Shown here piece after piece: positions 32,724-40,680 of a stretch of DNA of 64,000 bases. This stretch comes from Bacillus_CJ salitolerans (GTDB taxonomy: Bacteria; Bacillota; Bacilli; Bacillales; SA4). The number at the start of each line of letters is the position of its first letter. Position 1 is the first letter of the stretch. The position numbers and the translations under genes were made by a program. Location of the stretch: assembly GCF_042680805.1 (NCBI RefSeq), contig NZ_JBHUEM010000005.1:62001-126000 (forward strand), written 5' to 3'. The notes under the pieces were generated by a model that was not told the origin of the DNA, ran no database searches, and saw only the letters and a program-made list of their open reading frames with translations.

Positions 32724-32908
32724 TTGTGTAATGTATGTTTAAATGTTATAATTTAGATAATTATCACATAAGTTAAAAAAGAGGACTGAAAGTGTTCCAG
32801 CACTCTCAGCCCTTCTGATAGTACAACCGCAGTAACTACGGTCACTGTGGGCGTGAAGATGAAAGATAATCCACCTAGCCGGACAGCTAACGGGTGGATT
32901 ATTTTTTG
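32724..32908 (+). ncRNA. Antisense antitoxin RNA of a type I toxin-antitoxin system
   Basis: TTGTGT (32724-32729), 17-nt spacer and an extended -10 TGTTATAAT (32744-32752) predict a start near 32759. The RNA has two hairpins (GACTGAAAGTG/CACTCTCAGCC and CCGCAGTAACTACGGTCACTGTGGG region) and ends at AATCCACC/GGTGGATT followed by TTTTTTG at 32908. Its 3' end overlaps the 3' end of the convergent toxin gene, as in TxpA/RatA and BsrG/SR4. Confidence 0.7.
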
Positions 32909-32994
32909 TTCATCTTATCAATTAGTACAATAATGACATTGAATAAAGCAATGAAGAGTAGCCCTGTACTTATAAAGATTTGAACATGATCCAT
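32899..32994 (-). CDS. Type I toxin, holin-like/TxpA-Fst-like membrane peptide
   Basis: The 31-residue peptide (MDHVQIFISTGLLFIALFNV then IIVLIDKMNKK) is one membrane helix with a charged Asp-Lys-rich C-terminus, typical of TxpA/BsrG/Fst toxins. AAAGGGGG lies 7 nt before the ATG. The mRNA probably starts near 33050 from an extended -10 promoter, giving a long leader. It shares a bidirectional terminator with the antisense RNA. Confidence 0.8.
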   Translation of the reverse strand: MDHVQIFISTGLLFIALFNVIIVLIDKMNKK

Positions 32995-33054
32995 ACACGC
33001 AGCCCCCTTTCTCCACAGAAAGAGTTGACCGCATTACCCGTTTTACTATCCTCT

Positions 33055-33066
33055 TTATTATAGCAT
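33055..33066 (-). promoter_or_regulatory. Extended -10 promoter of the type I toxin
   Basis: Minus strand TGCTATAAT with TATAAT at 33062-33057. The -35 is poor, but the TG extension is present. Predicted toxin mRNA of about 185 nt. Confidence 0.6.
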
Positions 33067-33125
33067 TTTTTTCCTCATAATCATACCTAAAAAAGAACGT
33101 GTGTTCTGTTTGTTCACCTGAAATC

Positions 33126-33171
33126 AAAAAACTCCTTACAAAGTCTCAAGTGACTGTAAGGAGTTTTTTCA
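33126..33171. terminator. Bidirectional terminator upstream of the toxin unit
   Basis: AAAAAACTCCTTACA / TGTAAGGAGTTTTTT, perfect 15 bp with a 14-nt loop. It insulates the toxin-antitoxin locus from the minus-strand operon upstream. Confidence 0.9.
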
Positions 33172-33300
33172 TGTAGCCATGTTGTGGATTCGTGTTGTTT
33201 TTTAAAGGAAGTGATAAGTATTTCACCACTTCCTAGTATTGTTATGAATCTCTCGGTCATTGCTGAGAATAGCCTAAAAGCCTAAAATGGCGATTACTCA

Positions 33301-33615
33301 TCATTGATTCTTCACTATGCGTTTGAAGTCTTTTATTTCACTCTCTTGCTTAATAGAACGTGCAGAAAGAGTATCAATAACTCTCTGTTGATCTTCTAAT
33401 GTATCCTTGAGTTCGTCTGTTTTTGCATCGATATGTTTCTCGATTTGTTCGAAGTATGGTCCAAGTCCATTAATAAGGTTTTCTTTTAACTGGTCTTGTC
33501 CTGATTTAAGGTCAGATACATCTAATTTTAATTCTTTCTGACCTTTTTCTAAACTATCAAGTCGATTATTAACCTTTTGAAGTTCGCCAAGTATTTGCTT
33601 TAAAGTTTCTTCCAT
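33301..33615 (-). CDS. Coiled-coil protein
   Basis: From ATG 33615 (GGAGGG upstream) 104 residues, almost entirely heptad-like (LKQILGELQKVNNRLDSLEK, KELKLDVSDLKSGQDQLKEN). A Gly-Pro break (NGLGPYF) separates two coils. Such proteins are common on cereus-group plasmids and phages, function unknown. Confidence 0.7.
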   Translation of the reverse strand: MEETLKQILGELQKVNNRLDSLEKGQKELKLDVSDLKSGQDQLKENLINGLGPYFEQIEKHIDAKTDELKDTLEDQQRVIDTLSARSIKQESEIKDFKRIVKNQ

Positions 33616-33763
33616 TCGGTTTCCCTCCAATTTCTTTTTATATTATAACACGGCTCAAGAGAATATTTTCATCCTCTTTAACTTTTATCATCTATCTAAC
33701 CTAAGCATCTTCAAAGCCAATTGTCTTAATTGCTTCTTGAACAGATTCCTGAAGTAGGCCGAA

Positions 33764-34024
33764 TTATTTAAATAACTTTGACGAATTAAAATAAACTATT
33801 TGACCTTTTTCATTTTCTCTACAAGACGACCAATGAAAAGCACTTCTTGAAATACCACTTAAATATGTTTCTCTTCCTAATATTTCCAATGCTTCTTTTG
33901 CTGATATTTTCTTATCATCCAATTCGTATGTTGTCTTTCTTGTTGCCACTTCAATTTGATAAAAGTCCTTCTCTGGAAATCCCCATTTTAGTAGTAACTC
34001 TTTATCTTCGCTTGTCAATTTCAT
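33764..34024 (-). CDS. Hypothetical protein
   Basis: An 86-residue protein with AAGGAGGAA before the ATG. It has an alpha/beta pattern (KLTSEDKELLLKWGFPEKDF and ISAKEALEILGRETYLSGIS). It is the last gene of the operon containing dndC. No family recognised. Confidence 0.6.
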   Translation of the reverse strand: MKLTSEDKELLLKWGFPEKDFYQIEVATRKTTYELDDKKISAKEALEILGRETYLSGISRSAFHWSSCRENEKGQIVYFNSSKLFK

Positions 34025-34056
34025 TTTTACATTCCTCCTTATTTGTTTAGGTTAAC

Positions 34057-35790
34057 TTAAGCAATATCCAGAACAAGTTGTTTAACGTTATACTCTATTG
34101 GAACTGGCGTCTTGCCCAATGTAACTAAAACACGATTAATCTGTTCCAATTCTTTATAATCCACAATCGATTGAGACTTAATATGATATGCAGCCTGGTA
34201 ATAACGCTCTGCAAAAAGATCCCAATCCATTTCTTCCACTACTGGTTTTTTATAAAGCCAATCTTGAATTAAACGAAAGGCATCTCTCTCCTCTTGAATG
34301 GACTCATCACAAACAAGGAAGTAACCAATATTCCAAGCAAAAGCCTCTTTCTCACCAAGATCGCAACAATCTATGTAATAAAAGAAGGATTGACCTGTTT
34401 CTTTCACTCGATCTTCGATGTATTGAACCATTTCATCTCGTCCCATTGAGAAGTCTTGATGTACCCAAAATTGAGGATGAGGATTCGTAGTGTCCTTTGT
34501 TTTTAACACACCGTTTTCGTCAAATACCACCGGACCATCGTATTGCCAATCTAAAGGGGTTACATCGCTTAATGAGATGTGATATCCCTCTTCTATCCAG
34601 CAATCCACAATGGCTTCAATAATGTCCTTTTCAATCAATTCATAGCCTGTCTGCTGTTCAATATAGAGTAATTTACGAAGCAGCAATAGGCGGGCCGTAA
34701 TCGTAAGGGAACCTGGGTTGTATTCTGTATCATTTGCTCGATCATATAACTCATACTCAGACCTTCTTTGTGATTCAACACTATAATCAATGATTGAGTC
34801 ACGTAAGAAGTCTAGCTGATTTTTGGTTCGATTCTCTTCGTTTATTCGCTTATTTGTATGCTTCAGATTGACACGCTTTACGGGCATACGATACCTGGCA
34901 TCGTTTCGGATGGTGGCAAGCACCTGTTTGTACTCATAAAGAGGTTGTAAGCTAAAATCTTTTGAAACAAGATCTTTTAGCATTTTATCTTCTACCACCG
35001 CAGTACACACCCAACATCCATTTCGACCATTTCCACAAGAGGTTCCCTGTCCATCCGTCTTGATACTACATTCAAAAATTTCTTCAGGATAAAAACTTCT
35101 CAGTTCCTCAACTGGTGTACCCCATGGAAACGTATCAAAATCCGCAAAATAGCCCCATAACTGACTTCCATCCAGATATTTTATTGGATGGTATACCAAG
35201 ACATTTTCGTACTTGTTGTGTTTCGCAAACTTGGTTTCATCAATACTATGCTTAGATATGGAATTCTTCCTACGAATAGATTCATTATCTCTAACTCCAA
35301 GACCTAAGATCGCATCGTGTTCTTCCCCGAAAGTAACAGGACAATCTCTTAATATTTCTTCTGTGATTTTCTCGACAGCATTGATTTTGAGCTTTTGAGA
35401 ACACCAACGGAATCTACCGATTGGACTGACAGGTGGATTTCCCTTCCCTAGCACTTGAAGCCAGTAATTATCCCTTTTAGCTGGAGTGGCGATATGTGCA
35501 GTAATGGGTAGACCCTGTTCTCTAGCTGCCTTGTTCACACGTTGAACAGACCTTCTTAAATAGGCTTCCATATCTGGTGTTTCTACTGAGGTTGCTGATG
35601 TTATGACGTGTACTTGATTCGTTCTCATTTCAGCGGGTAAATTCGAAAGCATTTCCCATATCAATAAGAGCATTGCCGTACTGTCTTTCCCATAGCTGAC
35701 CGCTAGTAACCAGTTTTTTTCTTGATTGAGATATAGTTGAGCCATTTCCTCTTTAATTTCATTAAATGGTTGATAAAAATCAAAACTCAT
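34057..35790 (-). CDS. dndC: DndC-like DNA phosphorothioation sulfurtransferase (solitary)
   Basis: The 577-residue protein has the N-type ATP pyrophosphatase P-loop as VSYGKDSTAML (about 32-42; canonical SGGKDS, so Gly-to-Tyr at the second position), VHVITSATSVETPDMEAYLR, FRWCSQKLKI and a Cys cluster CGNGRNGCWVCTAVVEDK expected to hold a 4Fe-4S cluster. These match DndC, which activates DNA for sulfur insertion using sulfur from DndA. No dndA, B, D or E is in the window. It may use host cysteine desulfurase or have another role. Confidence 0.8.
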   Translation of the reverse strand: MSFDFYQPFNEIKEEMAQLYLNQEKNWLLAVSYGKDSTAMLLLIWEMLSNLPAEMRTNQVHVITSATSVETPDMEAYLRRSVQRVNKAAREQGLPITAHIATPAKRDNYWLQVLGKGNPPVSPIGRFRWCSQKLKINAVEKITEEILRDCPVTFGEEHDAILGLGVRDNESIRRKNSISKHSIDETKFAKHNKYENVLVYHPIKYLDGSQLWGYFADFDTFPWGTPVEELRSFYPEEIFECSIKTDGQGTSCGNGRNGCWVCTAVVEDKMLKDLVSKDFSLQPLYEYKQVLATIRNDARYRMPVKRVNLKHTNKRINEENRTKNQLDFLRDSIIDYSVESQRRSEYELYDRANDTEYNPGSLTITARLLLLRKLLYIEQQTGYELIEKDIIEAIVDCWIEEGYHISLSDVTPLDWQYDGPVVFDENGVLKTKDTTNPHPQFWVHQDFSMGRDEMVQYIEDRVKETGQSFFYYIDCCDLGEKEAFAWNIGYFLVCDESIQEERDAFRLIQDWLYKKPVVEEMDWDLFAERYYQAAYHIKSQSIVDYKELEQINRVLVTLGKTPVPIEYNVKQLVLDIA

Positions 35791-35811
35791 TTCACACCCT
35801 CCTCCTTACAT

Positions 35812-35851
35812 AAAAAAAAAAAGAGGACACTCGTATCTCGAATGTCCTCTC
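35812..35851 (-). terminator. Intergenic terminator 21 nt before dndC
   Basis: AGAGGACATTCG / CGAGTGTCCTCT followed by ten T on the minus strand. Strongest of the intra-operon terminators, yet dndC follows directly. Confidence 0.9.
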
Positions 35852-35906
35852 CCTATCAAATAGTTTTATTAAGTGCTTTTTTATAAGCTTTAGTTGAAAA
35901 ATCTCA

Positions 35907-36560
35907 TTAATCATTGTTTCTTTCATTTATCACTTCTAGAAAATCCGGCCACACGGGTTCATCTTCGTAAACGCGAGTAAACATTGGTCCAGTTTCACCG
36001 TCCCACCCATACTCTAAGATTAATCCGTTTTCTTTATGGCAATAGCAATAGATATGGTAATAAATTTCATCCTCGTCCTCATCAACTTTTGGAAGATTCA
36101 ATAGCTTAATTAATTCATCTTGCCAAGTAGAATTAATAATATCAGTTACAAGCTTAGGACCTTCTAGCTCTAAAAGATGAATAATGTGAGTGTAAGGGAT
36201 TTCCGTCACCACAACATCAAACTTTGCACCATTCATCTCTATACCTTTTTGTTGCGCTATTACAGAGACTTCCTCATTTAGCTGATAAGGTACAAATTCC
36301 GGTACTTCTACCTCTCCTCTTTGTATTGGAACGAACACTGGAAGTAATTCTTCTTTTAGATATGTTTGATCCGCTACGTAATCTATGAATCCTCCAATCG
36401 TTGTAATGAGAGGGATATCCAATACCGATACAATCCTCACATTTTTGAATCGATTTTTTAGAATGAATGCTGAAATTTGTTGAGGATTATTTTCAACGTT
36501 GTATCGTTCTCCCTCAACATATCCATACAAATAAGGTCCATTAAATTCCATTTTATTCAT
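35907..36560 (-). CDS. Hypothetical protein
   Basis: From ATG 36560 (GGAGGAG upstream) 217 residues. Alpha/beta protein with a central VIAQQKGIEMNGAKFDVVVT and an acidic C-terminal region (WDGETGPMFTRVYEDEPVW). Possibly an ASCH/DUF4926-like small fold; no confident family. It lies upstream of dndC. Confidence 0.6.
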   Translation of the reverse strand: MNKMEFNGPYLYGYVEGERYNVENNPQQISAFILKNRFKNVRIVSVLDIPLITTIGGFIDYVADQTYLKEELLPVFVPIQRGEVEVPEFVPYQLNEEVSVIAQQKGIEMNGAKFDVVVTEIPYTHIIHLLELEGPKLVTDIINSTWQDELIKLLNLPKVDEDEDEIYYHIYCYCHKENGLILEYGWDGETGPMFTRVYEDEPVWPDFLEVINERNND

Positions 36561-36627
36561 AATCTTGTCTCCTCCATTTTGGGTTTGAAGCATGTAAAGG
36601 TAGCATTCTACTGGCTACTTCTCATGC

Positions 36628-36810
36628 TCACTTTTCAAATTTTTCGTTAATCTTTTTCAGCACCTCGGTATAACTTTCTACTGTCCACAAATCATGACCG
36701 TCTATTGTCCTTATAATCGTTTTATCTCCTGCATCAAACATGGTACAAATATGATTAGGATTTACGGATACCCTTGCGCCTGTTTGACTATCTGTTACTT
36801 CAATGAACAA
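36628..36810 (-). CDS. FlbD-like small protein
   Basis: A 60-residue protein from TTG (GAGGAAAT upstream). The pattern IEVTDSQTGARVSVNPNHIC ... GHDLWTVESYTEVLKKI resembles small FlbD-type proteins (IxLTxxNGxxxxINPxxI ... VxESxxEVxxxI). A role in flagella is not implied. Hypothetical. Confidence 0.55.
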   Translation of the reverse strand: MFIEVTDSQTGARVSVNPNHICTMFDAGDKTIIRTIDGHDLWTVESYTEVLKKINEKFEK

Positions 36811-36830
36811 CGTTCATTTCCTCATCCAGC

Positions 36831-37688
36831 CTAAGCTCGTTTCTTTTCTAGGTTTAGCGAAGTTAGAATTCGTCTTTTTTGTTGTTGAGCCAAAATCTTT
36901 TGCTCGACATCTAGTGCCATCACAACGAAATCTAGCCGAACATCATGTAAGGTTCTAAACTGTTCAATTTCACTAGATTTAATGGTTCCTTGAAACACAT
37001 ACGAATCTAACAAACTGTTATCCACTTTGGAGTACTTTAACAAAAAATCAGAACCAAAATGTTGATAAATCTCCATCATGTCATATTCCTGTGTATTCTC
37101 AATTAAGGAAACCGAACCATATTCATGCTCGACTTTTTTCTCAGATTGAAGAATGTCACACTGCATCATGCCTGATTTGAGATCTTCATATATTTGAGTT
37201 TGACGTTCATAAAGTACTTTCAAATTTTTAATGGTCTTAAGTAACTCTCCTTCACCTAAACTGCGGAATTCAGCAGCTGAAACCTCAACGACTGCTTTCC
37301 CCAATTTATTAAGGGAAGGTTTAATATAGTAGGTGGATGGGAGTCTGAAATCTTCTAGCATATCCATGGTTGCTAGGTCATCCTTTAGGGCTTTGTTATC
37401 GATTTTGGCCACTAAAGGAAATAAACCTAAATCGTCCAGGTATTCATGTAAAGATTCATAGTCCCAATTGTATACTCTCTTCGTAACGAATTTGGCGACA
37501 AGGTTCAGGTCTACATACTCGAATCGCTTGGAATCGTGATCCTTTAGACAATGACGAAGCTGGTCTTGTGCTCCTAAAATCCCTTTTTTCTTATCTCCTT
37601 TTAGGTGTAATTCAACTTGCTTTTTTTCTCTGTATCCTCCACTAGTAATGTAGTTTTCCATCAAACTAGCTGCACTTTCAGTTTTCAT
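36831..37688 (-). CDS. Hypothetical helical protein
   Basis: A 285-residue, mainly helical protein (AAEFRSLGEGELLKTIKNLK, EIEQFRTLHDVRLDFVVMAL) with a basic C-terminus. AAAGGGGAA precedes the ATG. No motif or family recognised. Confidence 0.65.
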   Translation of the reverse strand: MKTESAASLMENYITSGGYREKKQVELHLKGDKKKGILGAQDQLRHCLKDHDSKRFEYVDLNLVAKFVTKRVYNWDYESLHEYLDDLGLFPLVAKIDNKALKDDLATMDMLEDFRLPSTYYIKPSLNKLGKAVVEVSAAEFRSLGEGELLKTIKNLKVLYERQTQIYEDLKSGMMQCDILQSEKKVEHEYGSVSLIENTQEYDMMEIYQHFGSDFLLKYSKVDNSLLDSYVFQGTIKSSEIEQFRTLHDVRLDFVVMALDVEQKILAQQQKRRILTSLNLEKKRA

Positions 37689-37727
37689 GTTACGTTCCCC
37701 TTTCTCTTACATGTTGTAAGATGAAAT

Positions 37728-38039
37728 TTATTGATAGATATAACGGAACTCGCTAGCCTGTAACAAACCTGTATGAAAGGCATGTAAAATCATAGGCAGT
37801 TGGCATAGGTACTGTTGGTCACGAAAATAGTGAAGGAAACCATTTCGGATTTCCACTTCAACCGTATCCATGGGACCAATCACTTCGAGTTTAGGATGGT
37901 TCGAGTACTTCGCAATAAAATTAGGTATCTCTGAAGCTTGAAATAAAACTTCTTTGACTTCCTCATTCATGCTGTTGTAAACCATCCCGACCACCGCCGT
38001 ATCGTCCGTTAATTCAATGAATTCGTCCGTTAGAATCAT
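37728..38039 (-). CDS. Hypothetical protein
   Basis: A 103-residue beta-rich protein (FIELTDDTAVVGMVYNSMNE). GGAGAG precedes the ATG. Its 5' end overlaps the 3' end of the preceding gene by 26 nt, so they are likely co-translated. No family recognised. Confidence 0.6.
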   Translation of the reverse strand: MILTDEFIELTDDTAVVGMVYNSMNEEVKEVLFQASEIPNFIAKYSNHPKLEVIGPMDTVEVEIRNGFLHYFRDQQYLCQLPMILHAFHTGLLQASEFRYIYQ

Positions 38040-38190
38040 TTTCTTTTTTCTCTCCTTGTTTCATGACCACGGTCATTAATACTCTCTTTGCAGTATTCGG
38101 GTCCATTTGTTCAACCAATTCGAATCTTTTATACGGATCTGACTCACAAACGAGCTTCCGATATGCTTTAGCTGATTGACGGTCTAACAT
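38014..38190 (-). CDS. 58-residue hypothetical protein
   Basis: GGAGGG lies 6 nt before ATG 38190. Basic helical product (MLDRQSAKAYRKLVCESDPY, VEQMDPNTAKRVLMTVVMKQ). It overlaps the next gene. No family recognised. Confidence 0.6.
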   Translation of the reverse strand: MLDRQSAKAYRKLVCESDPYKRFELVEQMDPNTAKRVLMTVVMKQGEKKENDSNGRIH

Positions 38191-38201
38191 AAATGGCCCT
38201 C

Positions 38202-38354
38202 CTATTGATCAATGGCATAAGAAGATTCCATTTCCATCTTCTTCGCATTATTTCTTTCAATTGTTTGATACCCTTCTACCACGCACATGATGACGGCAAC
38301 AATCATCGCTACACAAAATGCTTTCTCTACCAATTTGTCTAATTTCTTTAACAT
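38202..38354 (-). CDS. 50-residue single-span membrane protein
   Basis: GGGAGGA is 6 nt before ATG 38354. One transmembrane helix (AFCVAMIVAVIMCVVEGYQT) between a short basic N-terminus and an acidic tail. Function unknown. Confidence 0.62.
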   Translation of the reverse strand: MLKKLDKLVEKAFCVAMIVAVIMCVVEGYQTIERNNAKKMEMESSYAIDQ

Positions 38355-38376
38355 AATGAGTCCTCCCGAATTTTAA

Positions 38377-38420
38377 TAAAAAAAGCGGCACCAATCCCTG
38401 ATTTGGAATTAATACCGCTA
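38377..38420 (-). terminator. Intergenic terminator 25 nt before a start codon
   Basis: AGCGGTATTAATTCC / GGATTGGTGCCGCT with TTTTTTT on the minus strand. Confidence 0.8.
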
Positions 38421-38455
38421 CCTCAACCTGCATGTTTTTGTTTTATGTTCTGTCA

Positions 38456-38737
38456 TTACCACTGATATATTGGCAAGTGACTAACTAAATCACAATCTCT
38501 GTCCAACATTACCCACTCTATACCCTCACCCTCAGCAAATTCGATAATAGTAACGAGGTCGTCAGGTATATGTAGAACATCGTCTTTCCAACCTTTAATA
38601 ATAGGAATAAACCACCCATATTCAGCTTTGGAATAAACAATTAGAGGCAAACTATACCTTTGGTGTTCCTCTAACCATATTGACGTACTTTCTTTTATAT
38701 GAAATGTAGAAAGTTGTAACATTTTTACTATATTCAT
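38456..38737 (-). CDS. Hypothetical protein
   Basis: A 93-residue alpha/beta protein (STSIWLEEHQRYSLPLIVYS, GWKDDVLHIPDDLVTIIEFA). AGGGAGG precedes the ATG, 13 nt after the previous stop codon. No family recognised. Confidence 0.6.
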   Translation of the reverse strand: MNIVKMLQLSTFHIKESTSIWLEEHQRYSLPLIVYSKAEYGWFIPIIKGWKDDVLHIPDDLVTIIEFAEGEGIEWVMLDRDCDLVSHLPIYQW

Positions 38738-38749
38738 ACATTGCCTCCC

Positions 38750-38965
38750 TTATAAAGTTACTTCAGCAAGAAGTGACGACTTGCTATGCAAAAAAGCTTT
38801 ACGTACTCCTTCTACTAATTTCACTTCCATACATTCTAATGCGTTTGCAATGGTTTCCTTATTCGGTAATGTATTAAGAGCATTTGTAATCTCTGAATCT
38901 TGATAAAAACAATCTCTGACTACATTGACCTGCTTAGTACCAATATAAAATAATCCGAAACTCAT
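38750..38965 (-). CDS. Hypothetical protein
   Basis: A 71-residue protein with CAGGGAGG before the ATG (MSFGLFYIGTKQVNVVRDCF start). Helical C-terminal half. Part of the 39557-33764 operon. Confidence 0.58.
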   Translation of the reverse strand: MSFGLFYIGTKQVNVVRDCFYQDSEITNALNTLPNKETIANALECMEVKLVEGVRKAFLHSKSSLLAEVTL

Positions 38966-38993
38966 TGTCGTTTCCTCCCTGTGTTTGTTTTGG

Positions 38994-39557
38994 TTATACC
39001 GCTACTTCATTTCCCATAAAAGAAAAGAGATCGATTTTGTTCGGCATTAAATCATCACGAACCTTATCAATCTCTTTCATACACTCAATGACTTGATGAA
39101 TTTTTCTTGTTTTCTTCCGTAAAGAGAGAATCAATGCATGATCGATTACCACACAATTCAACTCCCCTTTTTGAAATAATCCCTTTGTTTCCTTCATAAG
39201 AAATGAAGGTCGTTTCCTCATTTCTCTTATCCAATCCTCAAATTTCATAGATTCATCGAACAACGTATATTCAATCGCTTTGATAGAAGGTTTAAAGCAT
39301 CCCACGGATAAATCTAGTAGGTACATGCCCCCATCTATACTTCCATTGAAAGAAATGCGATATGCCCATTCGACTTGGAAATCACCATACTTTTTAAAAG
39401 GAGTAATACGAAATTCGTGATGATCCACTTTCCAAAGAAGACTATCTCCCTGGTGGACGAAATTCATTCCTCTTAAGTATTCTTGTAATTTCTTAGGATG
39501 AACGTTGAGAAATACTGTAAGTCGATAAGAATTCAGTGGTTTAAACATATCAAACAC
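38994..39557 (-). CDS. Hypothetical protein, first gene after class B leader copy 3
   Basis: A 187-residue protein from GTG with GAGGTGGTGA upstream. Beta-rich N-terminal domain (YRLTVFLNVHPKKLQEYLRG) with a helical C-terminus (IHQVIECMKEIDKVRDDLMP). No family recognised. Confidence 0.6.
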   Translation of the reverse strand: MFDMFKPLNSYRLTVFLNVHPKKLQEYLRGMNFVHQGDSLLWKVDHHEFRITPFKKYGDFQVEWAYRISFNGSIDGGMYLLDLSVGCFKPSIKAIEYTLFDESMKFEDWIREMRKRPSFLMKETKGLFQKGELNCVVIDHALILSLRKKTRKIHQVIECMKEIDKVRDDLMPNKIDLFSFMGNEVAV

Positions 39558-39668
39558 ACTGAATCACCACCTCGCATAGACGATGACAATCTGACATGCC
39601 TACATTACCTTTGTTCATAGAAAACACCCTTTCAAAAGTTTTAATTCATTAACCCCCCATTTGTTCTA

Positions 39669-39785
39669 GAAACGCAAAAAAGCCCCTAGACTAATGTTTT
39701 CATAAAGCACAAAAAAAGTGCTGAAAATCATTAGCCCAGAGGCTACGTGCGTTTCATAGATACCCGCTAATCCCGTTAGGATTGC
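39669..39785 (-). promoter_or_regulatory. Class B structured leader, copy 3
   Basis: Minus strand AGCAATCC-TAAC-GGGATTAGCGGGTATCTA, then a terminator hairpin enclosed by an outer stem GAAACGC/GCGTTTC, with GCACTTTTTTTGTGC at its apex and GGGGCTTTTTTGCGTTTC at its end. The outer stem and GCTTTTTTGCGTTT end are shared with copy 2; the hairpin flank TTAGCGGGTA is shared by all three. Confidence 0.75.
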
Positions 39786-39816
39786 TAAAAAAAAAAAAGA
39801 AAAGGTTAATAATTTT

Positions 39817-39846
39817 ATTATACAGGATAGTAGTGATGTAAGACAA
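39817..39846 (-). promoter_or_regulatory. Sigma-A promoter of class B leader copy 3
   Basis: Minus strand TTGTCT (39846-39841), 18-nt spacer, extended -10 TGTATAAT with TATAAT at 39822-39817. Confidence 0.7.
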
Positions 39847-39860
39847 TAAAAAATCCCCTA

Positions 39861-40211
39861 TTATAGGGGAAAAGAACAGTCCTCAGAAACTTTATAAAGC
39901 GTTTCGGATGTATAGTTATTAAGAATTTCTTGAAACTCACCTTCAGATAATGGATAACTACTATCTAATGCCTGGTCCTGCATTGTTTCAATGGTTTCTT
40001 TTGAAAGAGTATTTAAGGGTAGTTCACGATAAGAGCTTAGTACACTTACATAAGAGTCTTCTTCAGCAGTTGATACTTCTTTCATTACATATATTAATTC
40101 CACATATACTTGATCATCTAATATATATCTGGACTTTTTTATAAAGTATTTTAATTCTTCTATATGTTGGCTCATAAATTCCAACTCCATTTCTATAGCA
40201 ATCATTTTCAT
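39861..40211 (-). CDS. Hypothetical helical protein
   Basis: A 116-residue acidic, mostly helical protein (MSQHIEELKYFIKKSRYILD, ETIETMQDQALDSSYPLSEG). GGAGGTAT precedes the ATG. It ends just upstream of the promoter of class B leader copy 3. Function unknown. Confidence 0.6.
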   Translation of the reverse strand: MKMIAIEMELEFMSQHIEELKYFIKKSRYILDDQVYVELIYVMKEVSTAEEDSYVSVLSSYRELPLNTLSKETIETMQDQALDSSYPLSEGEFQEILNNYTSETLYKVSEDCSFPL

Positions 40212-40611
40212 TGGCTATACCTCCATTACGAAACTAGGAATATGTCTAAACTTTATAGTACAAAACAAGTTCGTCCATACTGTGTTTTTCCCTAGTTAGG
40301 CGGTATAAATCGAAAAATTCTAGTATTTTTCTTCAAAAATATGGTAGTTTTTTTCAATATATATAATTTATATTACCTTAAATGAGAATAAAATAAAAAG
40401 GAAAAACTTTAAAAATTTCTCATAAATATAAAAAGATTTTTAAACTTATGAGGAATTTCCTTTTTGTAAAAAAGATGCTTTGATCCTAATCATAAAATAT
40501 ATCCTCTAAAAATTATGTCATAATTTACCTGTGAAAAGGGAATTACTTCGACTTTTTTTGTAGATTTTTGTCGAATATTCTAGTTTTATTTCAAATTAAC
40601 ATGTAGAAAAT
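40212..40611. other. AT-rich stretch without a supported gene
   Basis: About 400 bases with no coding frame that has a credible start. An imperfect inverted repeat (AAATTTCTCATAA / TTATGAGGAATTT, about 40411-40460) is followed by TTTTTG on the plus strand and may be a terminator. Otherwise nothing recognisable. Confidence 0.5.
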
Positions 40612-40637
40612 AAAAAAACAAGAGTTTAGCACTCTTG
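40612..40637 (-). terminator. Terminator of the DUF559-like gene
   Basis: CAAGAGT / ACTCTTG, 5-nt loop, then TTTTTTT on the minus strand, about 45 nt beyond the stop codon. Confidence 0.8.
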
Positions 40638-40680
40638 ATAAGTTATTATCTTATATTTTTTAAAATGATAGTTACTATAG

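Noticed and set aside
32918..33127. 69-residue minus-strand frame across the toxin locus
   Set aside because: It overlaps the 31-residue toxin in another frame, spans the toxin promoter and has no ribosome binding site.
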